Part shown: positions 5,643 through 11,896 of the stretch, piece by piece
How positions within the stretch are numbered: position 1 is the first letter of the stretch
Layout: each line of letters begins with the position of its first letter
Source: a virus
IMG/VR virus record: IMGVR_UViG_3300042154_000539
Span: 1-33,117 of that record
Reading direction: 5' to 3' (one strand)
DNA length: 33,117 bases
Notes under the pieces: generated by a model
Told to the model about the DNA's origin: nothing
What the model saw: only the letters and a program-made list of their open reading frames with translations
The model's database searches: none
Made by a program: the position numbers and the translations under genes

Positions 5643-5965
5643 TAGAAGGGTAGATCCTCGTGCGTAGGGATCATTACTGGAGCTTCTGACCCGTCTAGTT
5701 TGATTGTGGCGAAGTTAATAGAGAGATTGACCACGGTCTTATCTTCTCCGTCTTTATTTGTATAGTTGCCGATAGAAGCCGAAAGAAGTCCGCGGGCGGA
5801 TACTTTCTGTCCTACCTGTAAGGAGCTAGTCGGAGCGTCTAGCCACGCTGTATAACGTGCGTCGCGCTTTTCCCCGTCCTTAGATTTAAACGTTTCTAGA
5901 ATCTGAACGCCTTTATTGCCGAAGACAAGTCCGACGACTTCTCCCTTTACCTCGATTGTTGCCAT
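5642..5965 (-). CDS. ssb: single-stranded DNA-binding protein
   Basis: This 107-aa OB-fold-like protein has alternating strands (ATIEVKGEVVGLVFGNKGV, ARYTAWLDAP, VGQKVSARGLL) and a short acidic C-terminal tip ending HEDLPF. The tip mimics the bacterial SSB tail that recruits partner proteins. It is shorter than bacterial SSB, as is common in small phages. The ATG at 5965 follows GGTGGAAACACT. It sits between the replication genes and RusA. Confidence 0.8.
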   Translation of the reverse strand: MATIEVKGEVVGLVFGNKGVQILETFKSKDGEKRDARYTAWLDAPTSSLQVGQKVSARGLLSASIGNYTNKDGEDKTVVNLSINFATIKLDGSEAPVMIPTHEDLPF

Positions 5966-6009
5966 AGTGTTTCCACCTTTCTTTTATTATTTCTTACTTT
6001 ACTAGCAAG

Positions 6010-6279
6010 CTAAGACTTTTTGATGTGTTCCGGATTACAACAGTCCGAGTGGCCACAGTTTCGAGCGCCCGGAAGAACGGGCTGCCCTTCGTAGATCGGC
6101 TGGGTAAGAGTTTCGGGATCGAAGTCCCCCTGCCACGGTAGGCACTTAGTATTCCCGTACTTGACAATAAGAGATTGGCCCATTCTACAATCGGCGCACC
6201 GAACGCCCGTCTTGGGTTCGTCCAGCTTGACGCGCCAGATATGCCCGCAACGATTACAGATTGCCTCGTTCTCTTCCAC
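6010..6279 (-). CDS. zinc-binding protein with HNH-like C-terminus (paralogue of 31860-32216)
   Basis: This 89-aa protein has an N-terminal zinc ribbon (CNRCG at 8-12, CADCR at 28-32), a middle CLPWQGDFDPE, and an HNH/treble-clef-like end LPGARNCGHSDCCNPEHI. The whole pattern recurs in the 118-aa protein at 31860-32216. The chosen start is GTG at 6279, 12 bp after the upstream stop, with AAAGGG rather far upstream. It may bind nucleic acid; whether it cleaves is unknown. Confidence 0.75.
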   Translation of the reverse strand: MEENEAICNRCGHIWRVKLDEPKTGVRCADCRMGQSLIVKYGNTKCLPWQGDFDPETLTQPIYEGQPVLPGARNCGHSDCCNPEHIKKS

Positions 6280-6291
6280 CGCATAACTGTA

Positions 6292-6654
6292 TCAGCCCTT
6301 TATTAGCCCGGCTTGGATAGCTAGGTTTCGGCAACACGGGTCGCAGGTTAGCAGCCTTAGACCGTGGGCGCAGATTGGGTGCGGGTCGCCTGTCCTGTTT
6401 TCTGTATAGGTCTTAGTTCGGGCTTCTTCCGCCTTCTTCTTTTCCTTCATCCGCATAGCGAAAGCGATAACGTGCTTCGCTTCGACGTAGGAAATAGATT
6501 CGTCCCGCTGGGCTTCGATTACTGCTGCCTTAGCGTCCGGGAAGTCTAGGAAGCCGATTAGATCGAACCAGACTTGTAGCTTCTCCGCCGTTAGCTGTCG
6601 GTTGTCAATCGCGCTTAGGTACTCCATAAGTTCTTTTAGTTCGGTCTTAGTCAT
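6292..6654 (-). CDS. helicase-loader-like protein with C-terminal Cys motif
   Basis: This is 120 aa. The N-terminal helical bundle (ELMEYLSAIDNRQLTAEKL; FPDAKAAVIEAQRD) resembles the phage G39P-type loader/inhibitor of the replicative helicase and similar proteins that follow replication initiators in actinophages. The end carries CAHGLRLLTCDPCC, a probable metal site. A GGAGG site precedes the ATG at 6654, which overlaps the initiator gene by 8 bp. This gene order supports delivery of the host helicase to the phage origin. Medium certainty. Confidence 0.65.
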   Translation of the reverse strand: MTKTELKELMEYLSAIDNRQLTAEKLQVWFDLIGFLDFPDAKAAVIEAQRDESISYVEAKHVIAFAMRMKEKKKAEEARTKTYTENRTGDPHPICAHGLRLLTCDPCCRNLAIQAGLIKG

Positions 6655-7303
6655 TAGCCCATTCCTCCAACGCCTTTAGGTTAGTTTTCTTTCTCTCCGG
6701 TAGCGGTGGATTATTCCAAGCTTCGGCGTTTAGCCAGCTAGCCGGGTTCTTTATGTATTGCTTCGGTGGAAGATTAGGGTCTTCGGCGTAAGCCTTAGCC
6801 TTCGTAATTACTAGCTCGACGTCCGCCTTCTTGCTAGCGGTAGTAAACGCCCGCCTAGCAGCGCCCTTATCGGTCTTCTTAGGATAGATCTCCCAAAATC
6901 TTTCGAATTCGCTAAGTATTCTCTCGTTATTCTTTATTTGGTCTTCTTTAGGAATAGTGTTCTTTATAGTCGGGTTTTCCGTCGTCGGATTATCCGATAA
7001 CGGTTTTTCCGACGGGTCGGTAGTCTTCCAGATAGTTTCGGCAAACTTCCCCTCTTCTCTAGATTGCTCTCGGGTAAGGTAGCCGAATTCCTCTAGCTCT
7101 GCGATAGCTGTTCGGATTTGGTCTTTACCGACGTTATTCCTAGAAGCTAAAGAATTTATAGACATATTCCAGCCGGGAACGTGCGTCATTATTTGGGCTA
7201 GTAGCCCGATAGCTTTTAGCGAAAGTCGAGAGTCCCGAAGCCACGCGTTAGGGATCTGGGCAAATTGGTCGTCGAAAGCGTGGTGTCCCCTAATAAGTGG
7301 CAT
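6647..7303 (-). CDS. replication initiator / replisome organiser (winged helix)
   Basis: This is 218 aa. An N-terminal winged-helix region (residues about 15-80, including SLKAIGLLAQI and SINSLASRNNVGKDQI) is typical of phage DnaD/O-like initiators. A Pro/Thr/Asn linker (about 98-118) follows, then a C-terminal domain with FERFWEIYPKKTDKGAARRAF and a final YIKNPASWLNAEAW. The ATG at 7303 has GAAAGGGAAATAA upstream. It probably binds the origin, possibly within its own gene as in related phages, and cooperates with the loader next door. Confidence 0.8.
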   Translation of the reverse strand: MPLIRGHHAFDDQFAQIPNAWLRDSRLSLKAIGLLAQIMTHVPGWNMSINSLASRNNVGKDQIRTAIAELEEFGYLTREQSREEGKFAETIWKTTDPSEKPLSDNPTTENPTIKNTIPKEDQIKNNERILSEFERFWEIYPKKTDKGAARRAFTTASKKADVELVITKAKAYAEDPNLPPKQYIKNPASWLNAEAWNNPPLPERKKTNLKALEEWAND

Positions 7304-7838
7304 TTATTTCCCTTTCCTTCGGCGGTTCTAATTCCGCTATTCGAACGTTATAGCAATTTATAGTCGGAGTCCAGCCGTTAGAATTATCTACCTGACTAGG
7401 GTTCCAAGCGGTAGCTATTTCCTCGAACCTTTCTAGCGAAATACTACCTAAAATAAATCCCTTACTAAACCGATTTATCTGGTCGGACTTACCGGAGCTT
7501 AGAAGGCTAATAAAAATAAAGTAATCGGGCCGTTGATGTTCGTGGTTATAGGCCGGAACCGTACAGTCGTAATGCGGTTGGGGGACTACGGTTCTTTCCT
7601 TGGTCTTAAACTCTAGAGTCTTCCATTCCCCGGCGACCTTAGCCCGGACGTCGTACCTAGTCGAGCAGATCTCTTCTAGCTCAAAGCCTAAGCCCCGTAG
7701 ATAATCCATTCCGATTAGTTCGCCTAAAGCTCCGACCTGACTAGCTTGTAGGCCACGTATAGAGCGTTCTAGCTCCCCTAGCTCTTCGGCCCTAGCTTGT
7801 GCGGCTTCTAGGTACTCTTCTAGATCTATTTCTAACAA
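7290..7838 (-). CDS. PD-(D/E)XK nuclease-like protein
   Basis: This 182-aa protein shows the elements of a restriction-type nuclease fold: GALGELIGMDYLRGLGFE with Glu40, Asp63 in STRYDVRAK, then EFK (76-78) as the E-x-K motif after a strand. A positively charged segment ERTVVPQPHYD follows. The start is TTG at 7838, chosen because AAAGGAAACC lies directly upstream. It might trim DNA or act in recombination or host DNA breakdown. The fold call is fairly firm; the substrate is unknown. Confidence 0.7.
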   Translation of the reverse strand: MLEIDLEEYLEAAQARAEELGELERSIRGLQASQVGALGELIGMDYLRGLGFELEEICSTRYDVRAKVAGEWKTLEFKTKERTVVPQPHYDCTVPAYNHEHQRPDYFIFISLLSSGKSDQINRFSKGFILGSISLERFEEIATAWNPSQVDNSNGWTPTINCYNVRIAELEPPKEREINATY

Positions 7839-7847
7839 GGTTTCCTT

Positions 7848-8183
7848 TCATTCTTGCTCCGGTTCCGAAGTTCGAACTTTTCTAAAGTTATCGTCTAATA
7901 AGAACCAGCCGTCGAATAGACGCGCCGGAGTTTTCTCAGGATCTTGCCACGCGTTTAGCTTCCACCCGTAGGAGCGGGCTAGCTGGGCGAAAGTAGCGTT
8001 AGATTCCATAAGCCCATTACCTAAAGAGCAAAAGACAATTATGTTAGACGGTCGATTACGGGCTTTACTTCCACCCATACCGCGGTTTGCCCTATGCTGC
8101 GGAATAAGCTCCGGGCCAGTAGTTCCACAATGCGGGCAAGCTCGATCGCGGTCTAAATAGTTTTGGAATTCTTTCCTATTCAT
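7848..8183 (-). CDS. HNH-type endonuclease-like protein
   Basis: This 111-aa protein has CPHCG (16-20), then LIPQHRANRGMGGSKARNRP and SNIIVFC. The pattern is a treble clef with His30 and Asn47, as in actinophage HNH proteins. The C-terminal half (WKLNAWQDPEKTP, LFDGWFLLDD) is family-typical. The ATG at 8183 has GGGAAG upstream and overlaps the previous gene by 8 bp. It is unlike the HNH protein at 31228-31566 near the terminase, so there are at least two HNH types. Confidence 0.75.
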   Translation of the reverse strand: MNRKEFQNYLDRDRACPHCGTTGPELIPQHRANRGMGGSKARNRPSNIIVFCSLGNGLMESNATFAQLARSYGWKLNAWQDPEKTPARLFDGWFLLDDNFRKVRTSEPEQE

Positions 8184-8403
8184 CTTCCCAAGGGTCGTAT
8201 TTCTTCGCGGGTAAATCTAAACCCGTTCCCGAATAGTCTGCGGAAAATCCAATAGAAGAAGACGTTTCGAAGTCCCGTAAGTTTTGTAAATCTTCCGTCG
8301 TCGAGCAAGAGTGTCGGCGTACCCAGCTCTTGTGAAGCCGGGTAGCCTCTTCCCCTAAAGCGTAGAACGAAGCCCCGCAAGAGCATTTCTCCCGGATTTC
8401 CAT
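8176..8403 (-). CDS. small zinc-finger-like protein
   Basis: This is 75 aa, with CSCGASF (8-14) and a second half-site WVRRHSC (27-33), the spacing of a short Cys/His zinc finger. An acidic tail follows. The ATG at 8403 follows GAGGCGGT. A second open frame over the same bases (8180-8413) has no such motif and is a shadow. Confidence 0.7.
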   Translation of the reverse strand: MEIREKCSCGASFYALGEEATRLHKSWVRRHSCSTTEDLQNLRDFETSSSIGFSADYSGTGLDLPAKKYDPWEDE

Positions 8404-8428
8404 ACCGCCTCATTTCGTCGCCTTTAGT

Positions 8429-8758
8429 CTAACTGCGCCATTGAAGTTCCACGTTTCGGCTTATAACGGCGGTCATAGTAGCCGTATCGCTTAGAACCTT
8501 CATCTTGGTCTTTACCCGGTTGAATTCCGCTCGGGCTAGATCCGCGTTTAGCTTCTCATTTACCGCTTGGAGCTTCGCTACCGCTTGACGATCGGCTACC
8601 GTTCCTTGACTATTTAGGAAAGATAGAGATACCGCTTTATCATAGGCAGCTTCGGCGTCCGCTAGTTTTACTTCCGCGTCGTAAAGGGCCGAAGCCCCTT
8701 TCTCCATTTCCTTACCGATTCGCTGAAGCTCTTCGATAATCTGGCCCGGCGTTTCCAT
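8429..8758 (-). CDS. coiled-coil protein, partner of the Erf-like gene
   Basis: This 109-aa almost fully helical protein begins METPGQIIEELQRIGKEMEK and is rich in Ala, Glu, Lys and Leu; it also contains TVADRQAVAKLQAVNEKLNA. Closely similar proteins sit next to annealing proteins in many actinophages, as I recall, without known function. It overlaps the upstream gene by TAATG, so the two are probably made together. Confidence 0.65.
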   Translation of the reverse strand: METPGQIIEELQRIGKEMEKGASALYDAEVKLADAEAAYDKAVSLSFLNSQGTVADRQAVAKLQAVNEKLNADLARAEFNRVKTKMKVLSDTATMTAVISRNVELQWRS

Positions 8759-9279
8759 TACACCAGTAGTTCCGCAGTCGTCTTTATAGCTTCTAGGACG
8801 TCCGAAGAAGCCTTAGCGGTCTTAGCTTCCGAGTAAAGAAGCCTTAGACCGTCTAGATCCTTTAGGGTAAGTAGCTCCGCCGATTCTGCCAACCAGTCGC
8901 GCGACGGTAGCTTCGGAGTCTGGCCACGTGCGACCTTTTCCATTTCTTCCCGCGTGACGCGCTTATTACCGCTAAAGGTAAAGTTCGCAAGACATCTTCC
9001 GATTGCGCTTGTTTCCGCATTCTCTAGCGCGGAAGTTTTATTAGCCATTCCAACGCCGTCTACTTCGAAAGCCCAGCCCGTAGTTTTAGGCAAGTTTCTA
9101 GCTTGGTCTTCTTGGTCTAAGTAAAGACGTGCTTCGACCACCCAAGTCCCAACTGCTCGATCTTGTGGAGTTGTGTGGTTTACGGTAATGATTCGCGCGT
9201 CTTTTGAGATCTCGCTGCTCCAAAATCTACGGAGTCTTTCCTCCACGGTTTCGTAATCGTTTAGGTTAAACTGTGCCAT
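8758..9279 (-). CDS. Erf-like single-strand annealing protein (probable)
   Basis: This is 173 aa. The diagnostic part is MANKTSALENAETSAIGRCL (about 77-96), which resembles the ALE-x-AETSAIGRAL motif of Erf/Rad52-like phage annealing proteins. Before it come strands with YETVEERLRRFW and TTGWAFEV; after it an acidic helical tail. It is next to a YqaJ-type exonuclease, the usual partner. AGAAAGGGAATAAAAA precedes the ATG at 9279. It would promote annealing-based recombination or concatemer formation. Confidence 0.7.
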   Translation of the reverse strand: MAQFNLNDYETVEERLRRFWSSEISKDARIITVNHTTPQDRAVGTWVVEARLYLDQEDQARNLPKTTGWAFEVDGVGMANKTSALENAETSAIGRCLANFTFSGNKRVTREEMEKVARGQTPKLPSRDWLAESAELLTLKDLDGLRLLYSEAKTAKASSDVLEAIKTTAELLV

Positions 9280-9282
9280 TTT

Positions 9283-9459
9283 TTATTCCCTTTCTCTCTG
9301 GTCTTGTACATCTCTTTCGATTAGGTCGAGTATTAGCCCGAACCCTAGCCCGGTATAACCGTCCTTTAGAAGTCCCCAGAATAGTTCTATAAGGTCTTCG
9401 GTCTTGTATAGTCCTTGGTTATCGTATTTCTCGCTATTACTACATTTACACTTTTCCAT
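9283..9459 (-). CDS. 58-aa small protein, unknown
   Basis: This frame starts MEKCKCSNSEKYDNQGLYKT, with a C-x-C near the start, then two amphipathic helices (EDLIELFWGLL; LGFGLILDLIERD). AAAGGAAAGAAATA precedes the ATG at 9459, which overlaps the stop of the exonuclease gene (TAATG). It fills the gap between the two recombination genes. Confidence 0.65.
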   Translation of the reverse strand: MEKCKCSNSEKYDNQGLYKTEDLIELFWGLLKDGYTGLGFGLILDLIERDVQDQRERE

Positions 9460-10346
9460 TATTTCTTTCCTTTCTCGTGATGTAGGTAAGGGTTCCCCAT
9501 TCCTCGGGCGCGTAAGCTGATCGCGTGTTCGCCGTAAACGATTCCCCTTTTCTTTCCGCCCATAGCAGCTAGAACTCTGCTCTTTAGTTCGGTAAGTTTC
9601 TTTTCCGCTTCTTCGAATTGGGTTAGAGCGATAAAGTAGTGGACGCCTAGTTCGTCTAGGTGCTCTTCCCCTTCTTCGATCTTCGGATTCATAGCGCGAA
9701 TAGTTTCGAACGTAGAATTACTTCCGTCCCAGTCTGGCATTTTGACGTTTAGAACTGATTCCCTAAAACGGTAAGCGGCAGCGATGAGAGAAGTCGCTTC
9801 AAACGAATCCCATTCGACCGGAAATTCCTGATAGCTAGATCCAGCTAAAGCGACTAGCGTTGCTTCTTGGATTCCAAAGACGTTCATATACCAAAGAACC
9901 TGCGCCCGGTAATGCTGTGGCACTTCAGTCCAGTAGTCGCGGGAAAACTTTATTTCGATAATTCCCCAAGTACCGTCAGGCTTGCGGTAAAGCGCGTCCG
10001 GGTTAGCTCTCTGCCAGTTAAATTCCTTATGCGCCCAAGTTCCAGTAGTAAAGATTTCTAGTTCTGGGTGGTCTTCGGCGAAGATCTCTAAGATAGGCGT
10101 TTCTAATTTATTACCTAGACGCATAGACATATTCGGAGCGAAGTCGTCCGGGATTTGCTTAGTCTTCTTTGCCCACTTAGTTATCTGCGATTCCCAAGGG
10201 CTTAGTCCGGCGATAGCTCCGATATCGGAACCGCCTACCGCGCCATCTTCGTTTCTAAGCGCGTGCCATTCTTCGGAACCGTTCTCGAAGTTTCCTAGAA
10301 GGATCGCGTCCCCTAGTTCGGTAAGCTCCAGCTCTCCTTTTATCAT
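9459..10346 (-). CDS. YqaJ-type viral recombinase exonuclease
   Basis: This 295-aa protein has the YqaJ/RecB nuclease signature: WHALR (27-31), GGSDIGAIAGLSPW (38-51), LETPILE (81-87), NPDALY (115-120), IIEIKF (129-134) and QVLWYMNVFG (149-158). Glu82, Asp117, Glu131 and Lys133 are the likely metal and catalytic residues. It would resect double-stranded ends for the annealing protein. The ATG at 10346 follows GAAAGGAAAAGTA. It is the first gene of the early operon, directly opposite whiB. Confidence 0.9.
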   Translation of the reverse strand: MIKGELELTELGDAILLGNFENGSEEWHALRNEDGAVGGSDIGAIAGLSPWESQITKWAKKTKQIPDDFAPNMSMRLGNKLETPILEIFAEDHPELEIFTTGTWAHKEFNWQRANPDALYRKPDGTWGIIEIKFSRDYWTEVPQHYRAQVLWYMNVFGIQEATLVALAGSSYQEFPVEWDSFEATSLIAAAYRFRESVLNVKMPDWDGSNSTFETIRAMNPKIEEGEEHLDELGVHYFIALTQFEEAEKKLTELKSRVLAAMGGKKRGIVYGEHAISLRARGMGNPYLHHEKGKK

Positions 10347-10368
10347 TTTTTACTTTTCCTTTCTTTCC

Positions 10369-10406
10369 GGGTAGTTATTCCTATAAGGTCTAACTTATGA
10401 CTACCC
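10369..10406. promoter_or_regulatory. divergent control region with inverted repeat around the whiB start
   Basis: An imperfect inverted repeat, GGGTAGTTAT (10369-10378) and ATGACTACCC (10397-10406), 9 of 10 paired, surrounds an 18-bp spacer. The spacer contains TATAAG (10382-10387), a good -10 for whiB. The right arm begins at the whiB ATG itself. The -10 ends only 9 nt before the ATG, so the transcript would be nearly leaderless. The region must also serve the early operon on the other strand. Operator function is inferred. Confidence 0.5.
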
Positions 10407-10663
10407 TACGACATTTATTAGGCATAGAACGCAAATACCTAGAACTTCACGAAGCAATCCGAGAAGTCGGATCCGTGGAATGCGAAGAACTTCCCGACGT
10501 CTTCTTTGCCCAAGAAGCTAGCCGGGAAGCCCAGAAATTAGTTGAAGAAATAGCTAAAGGTATCTGCCAACGCTGCCCGATTAGGGTAAAATGCCGCGAC
10601 TATGCCCTATCTACCCGAGTGACGGGGATTTGGGGTGGTACTACCGAAGCGGAGCGGTCTTAG
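10397..10663 (+). CDS. whiB: WhiB-family iron-sulfur transcription regulator
   Basis: This 88-aa protein has the four cluster-binding Cys of WhiB proteins: Cys29 (VECEELPDVFF), then Cys57, Cys60 and Cys66 (ICQRCPIRVKCRDYAL). The GIWGGTTEAER turn and basic end follow. WhiB proteins are confined to actinobacteria and their phages and act with the housekeeping sigma factor. It is the only plus-strand gene, placed between the early and late operons. Its stop overlaps the converging stop of the last late gene (TTAG, 10660-10663) with no terminator between. It probably tunes the early/late switch. Confidence 0.95.
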   Translation: MTTLRHLLGIERKYLELHEAIREVGSVECEELPDVFFAQEASREAQKLVEEIAKGICQRCPIRVKCRDYALSTRVTGIWGGTTEAERS

Positions 10664-10902
10664 CTTTTACGGTCGTTCTTATCGGCAATCTTGCCGAAAG
10701 ACTTGTTGATTTCGTCCGGATCTAGTCCACCGTCAGCAAGGTAGCTACGGGATAGTTCCTGCGCTACGTCTATAATTCCAGCGAAAGCTGCCATAGCTAC
10801 TGCCTGAAGAACTTCCAGACCGATAACTGCGCCACCGACGAAGATACCCGTCACCTTCAAAATTATAACCGCCATAGTTCTACGTGCGATATCTAGCCAC
10901 AT
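10660..10902 (-). CDS. membrane protein, possible holin, last late gene
   Basis: This 80-aa protein has a long hydrophobic region (MAVIILKVTGIFVGGAVIG, then LEVLQAVAMAAFAGIIDVA) and an acidic soluble tail (DGGLDPDEINKSFGKIADK). It lies in the lysis region with two other small membrane proteins. AAGGAATAAAT precedes the ATG at 10902. A holin-like role is plausible but unproven. Confidence 0.65.
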   Translation of the reverse strand: MWLDIARRTMAVIILKVTGIFVGGAVIGLEVLQAVAMAAFAGIIDVAQELSRSYLADGGLDPDEINKSFGKIADKNDRKS

Positions 10903-10904
10903 AT

Positions 10905-11066
10905 TTATTCCTTACGTAAGGGGTAGGTTGCTGTCCATAAAATAAAGGTTCCGATAATACACAAGCCAACAACGTCTTTTGCGGTGCCTTCGAGTACCAC
11001 GTAAGCGACGAACATTCCAAGTAGCGTCCATAGCTGGTCTGTCATATCCCGAAAGAATTGCTTCAC
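10905..11066 (-). CDS. 53-aa two-span membrane protein, holin candidate
   Basis: This GTG-started frame begins MKQFFRDMTDQLWTLLGMFV and has two transmembrane helices (WTLLGMFVAYVVLEG; VVGLCIIGTFILWTATYPL) and a basic end (LRKE). TAGGAAACC precedes the GTG at 11066. Size and topology fit a class II holin, and its position in the lysis block supports this. It was hidden by its short length. Confidence 0.65.
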   Translation of the reverse strand: MKQFFRDMTDQLWTLLGMFVAYVVLEGTAKDVVGLCIIGTFILWTATYPLRKE

Positions 11067-11896
11067 GGTTTCCTACCTATCGCCGTAATCGCTATTTGAC
11101 TGACAATAATAGAAGCGATAACAACTTGTTGCGCTTGTTCTCTAACTTCCGGTGTCATATCTGAACCAATGTTTCTTAGATTCTCTACCAGTTTATCAAC
11201 CGACAACACAAGCAATTCTTCTTCGGGTTCTTCCGTCGGTAGTGGAGCTGGTTCGACCGGGGAAACTGGTTCTACTGTTGGTTCTAATGAAGGTTCCGGG
11301 GTTGGTTCTAAAGTCGGTTCCGTGGTCGGTTCGGGCTTTGGTTCCGACTTAGGCTTCTTAGTTTCTTCCGGAGTAGGTTCCGGCGTCGGTTCCGGAGTAG
11401 GTTCCGGTTCTATCGGAGCTGGTTGGGGAGCTGGTTCTACCGGGCGTTCTACGTCTTCCGTACGCTCTACGGTTTCGGAACGATCGACGTCTTCGGTTCG
11501 CTCCGTCGTCCTAGAAACTTCTTCCGTAGTCGGTGGACTAGGTTCAATAGAAACTTCAGGGCTAGGAGTGGGATTAGAAGGAATGCCAGCAAAGTAAAGC
11601 AAAGCAGGATCCAGCTCACCACCGTCGAGAGATAGAACGCTAATAAAAGTGGTGAAAGTGCCAGCATAACCGCCTTCGCAATAGTGCGCTGGTATGTTGC
11701 CGCGGTTTTCGAAGTATCTATTTTCATTATCCCAACCGATTTGTCTAGTGATTTGTGCGTTGTCAGGGTCAGCGCAAGTGATAAGGGCCATAGCTTGGGC
11801 TGCGTAAGCGGGAGGGCTAACCCAGACCAACAAAAAAGTAAAAAGCCCCAAGGAAGTTATCCGTAGGGCTTTTTTATTTAGAAACTTACTTAGCAA
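11063..11896 (-). CDS. secreted Pro/Glu/Thr-rich repeat protein
   Basis: This 277-aa protein has a clear signal peptide (KKALR, then LGLFTFLLVWV, cleavage after PPAYA near residue 32), a globular part with three Cys (41, 73 and others), and a long Pro-rich repeat region (PEPTPEPTPEPTPEE). It ends in a hydrophobic helix (QAQQVVIASIIVSQIAITAI). The start is TTG at 11896, with GGGAC upstream, overlapping the endolysin stop by 11 bp. A strong hairpin at 11840-11874 lies inside the signal-peptide codons. It may be exported to the host envelope during lysis or attachment. Function is unknown. Confidence 0.65.
   Translation of the reverse strand: MLSKFLNKKALRITSLGLFTFLLVWVSPPAYAAQAMALITCADPDNAQITRQIGWDNENRYFENRGNIPAHYCEGGYAGTFTTFISVLSLDGGELDPALLYFAGIPSNPTPSPEVSIEPSPPTTEEVSRTTERTEDVDRSETVERTEDVERPVEPAPQPAPIEPEPTPEPTPEPTPEETKKPKSEPKPEPTTEPTLEPTPEPSLEPTVEPVSPVEPAPLPTEEPEEELLVLSVDKLVENLRNIGSDMTPEVREQAQQVVIASIIVSQIAITAIGRKP
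11467..11727 (-). CDS. candidate overprinted membrane protein inside the secreted-protein gene
   Basis: In the +1 frame of the gene above, an ATG at 11727, with GGGATA just before it, opens 86 codons. The product has a polar start (MKIDTSKTAATYQ), a very hydrophobic stretch of about 45 residues (AVMLALSPLLLAFYLSTVVS onward) and a basic tail (HRLRKKFLGRR). This is the profile of a lysis peptide, and overprinted lysis genes are known in phages. It could equally be a chance open frame opposite Ser/Thr/Ala-rich codons. Confidence 0.3.
   Translation of the reverse strand: MKIDTSKTAATYQRTIAKAVMLALSPLLLAFYLSTVVSWILLCFTLLAFLLIPLLALKFLLNLVHRLRKKFLGRRSEPKTSIVPKP
11840..11874. terminator. intrinsic terminator hairpin after the endolysin gene
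   Basis: The arms AAAAAGCCC and GGGCTTTTT (9 bp, perfect) enclose a 17-nt loop, with a T-rich run (TTTTTACTTTTTTG on the minus strand) beyond. It begins 11 nt after the endolysin stop. It has the A and T flanks of a bidirectional terminator. It also lies in frame within the first codons of the secreted-protein gene. Confidence 0.75.

Noticed and set aside
5994-6284. 96-aa minus-strand frame over the zinc protein
   Set aside because: No motif or ribosome site, while the overlapping frame has ordered Cys pairs and a paralogue at 31860-32216.
8180-8413. 77-aa frame overlapping the small zinc-finger gene
   Set aside because: The other frame has the Cys/His pairs and a GAGG ribosome site; this one is Arg-rich shadow sequence.
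11169-11597. 142-aa plus-strand Gly/Ser/Val repeat protein
   Set aside because: It is the exact antisense of the Pro/Glu/Thr repeats of the secreted protein; no ribosome site, and no other plus-strand gene nearby.
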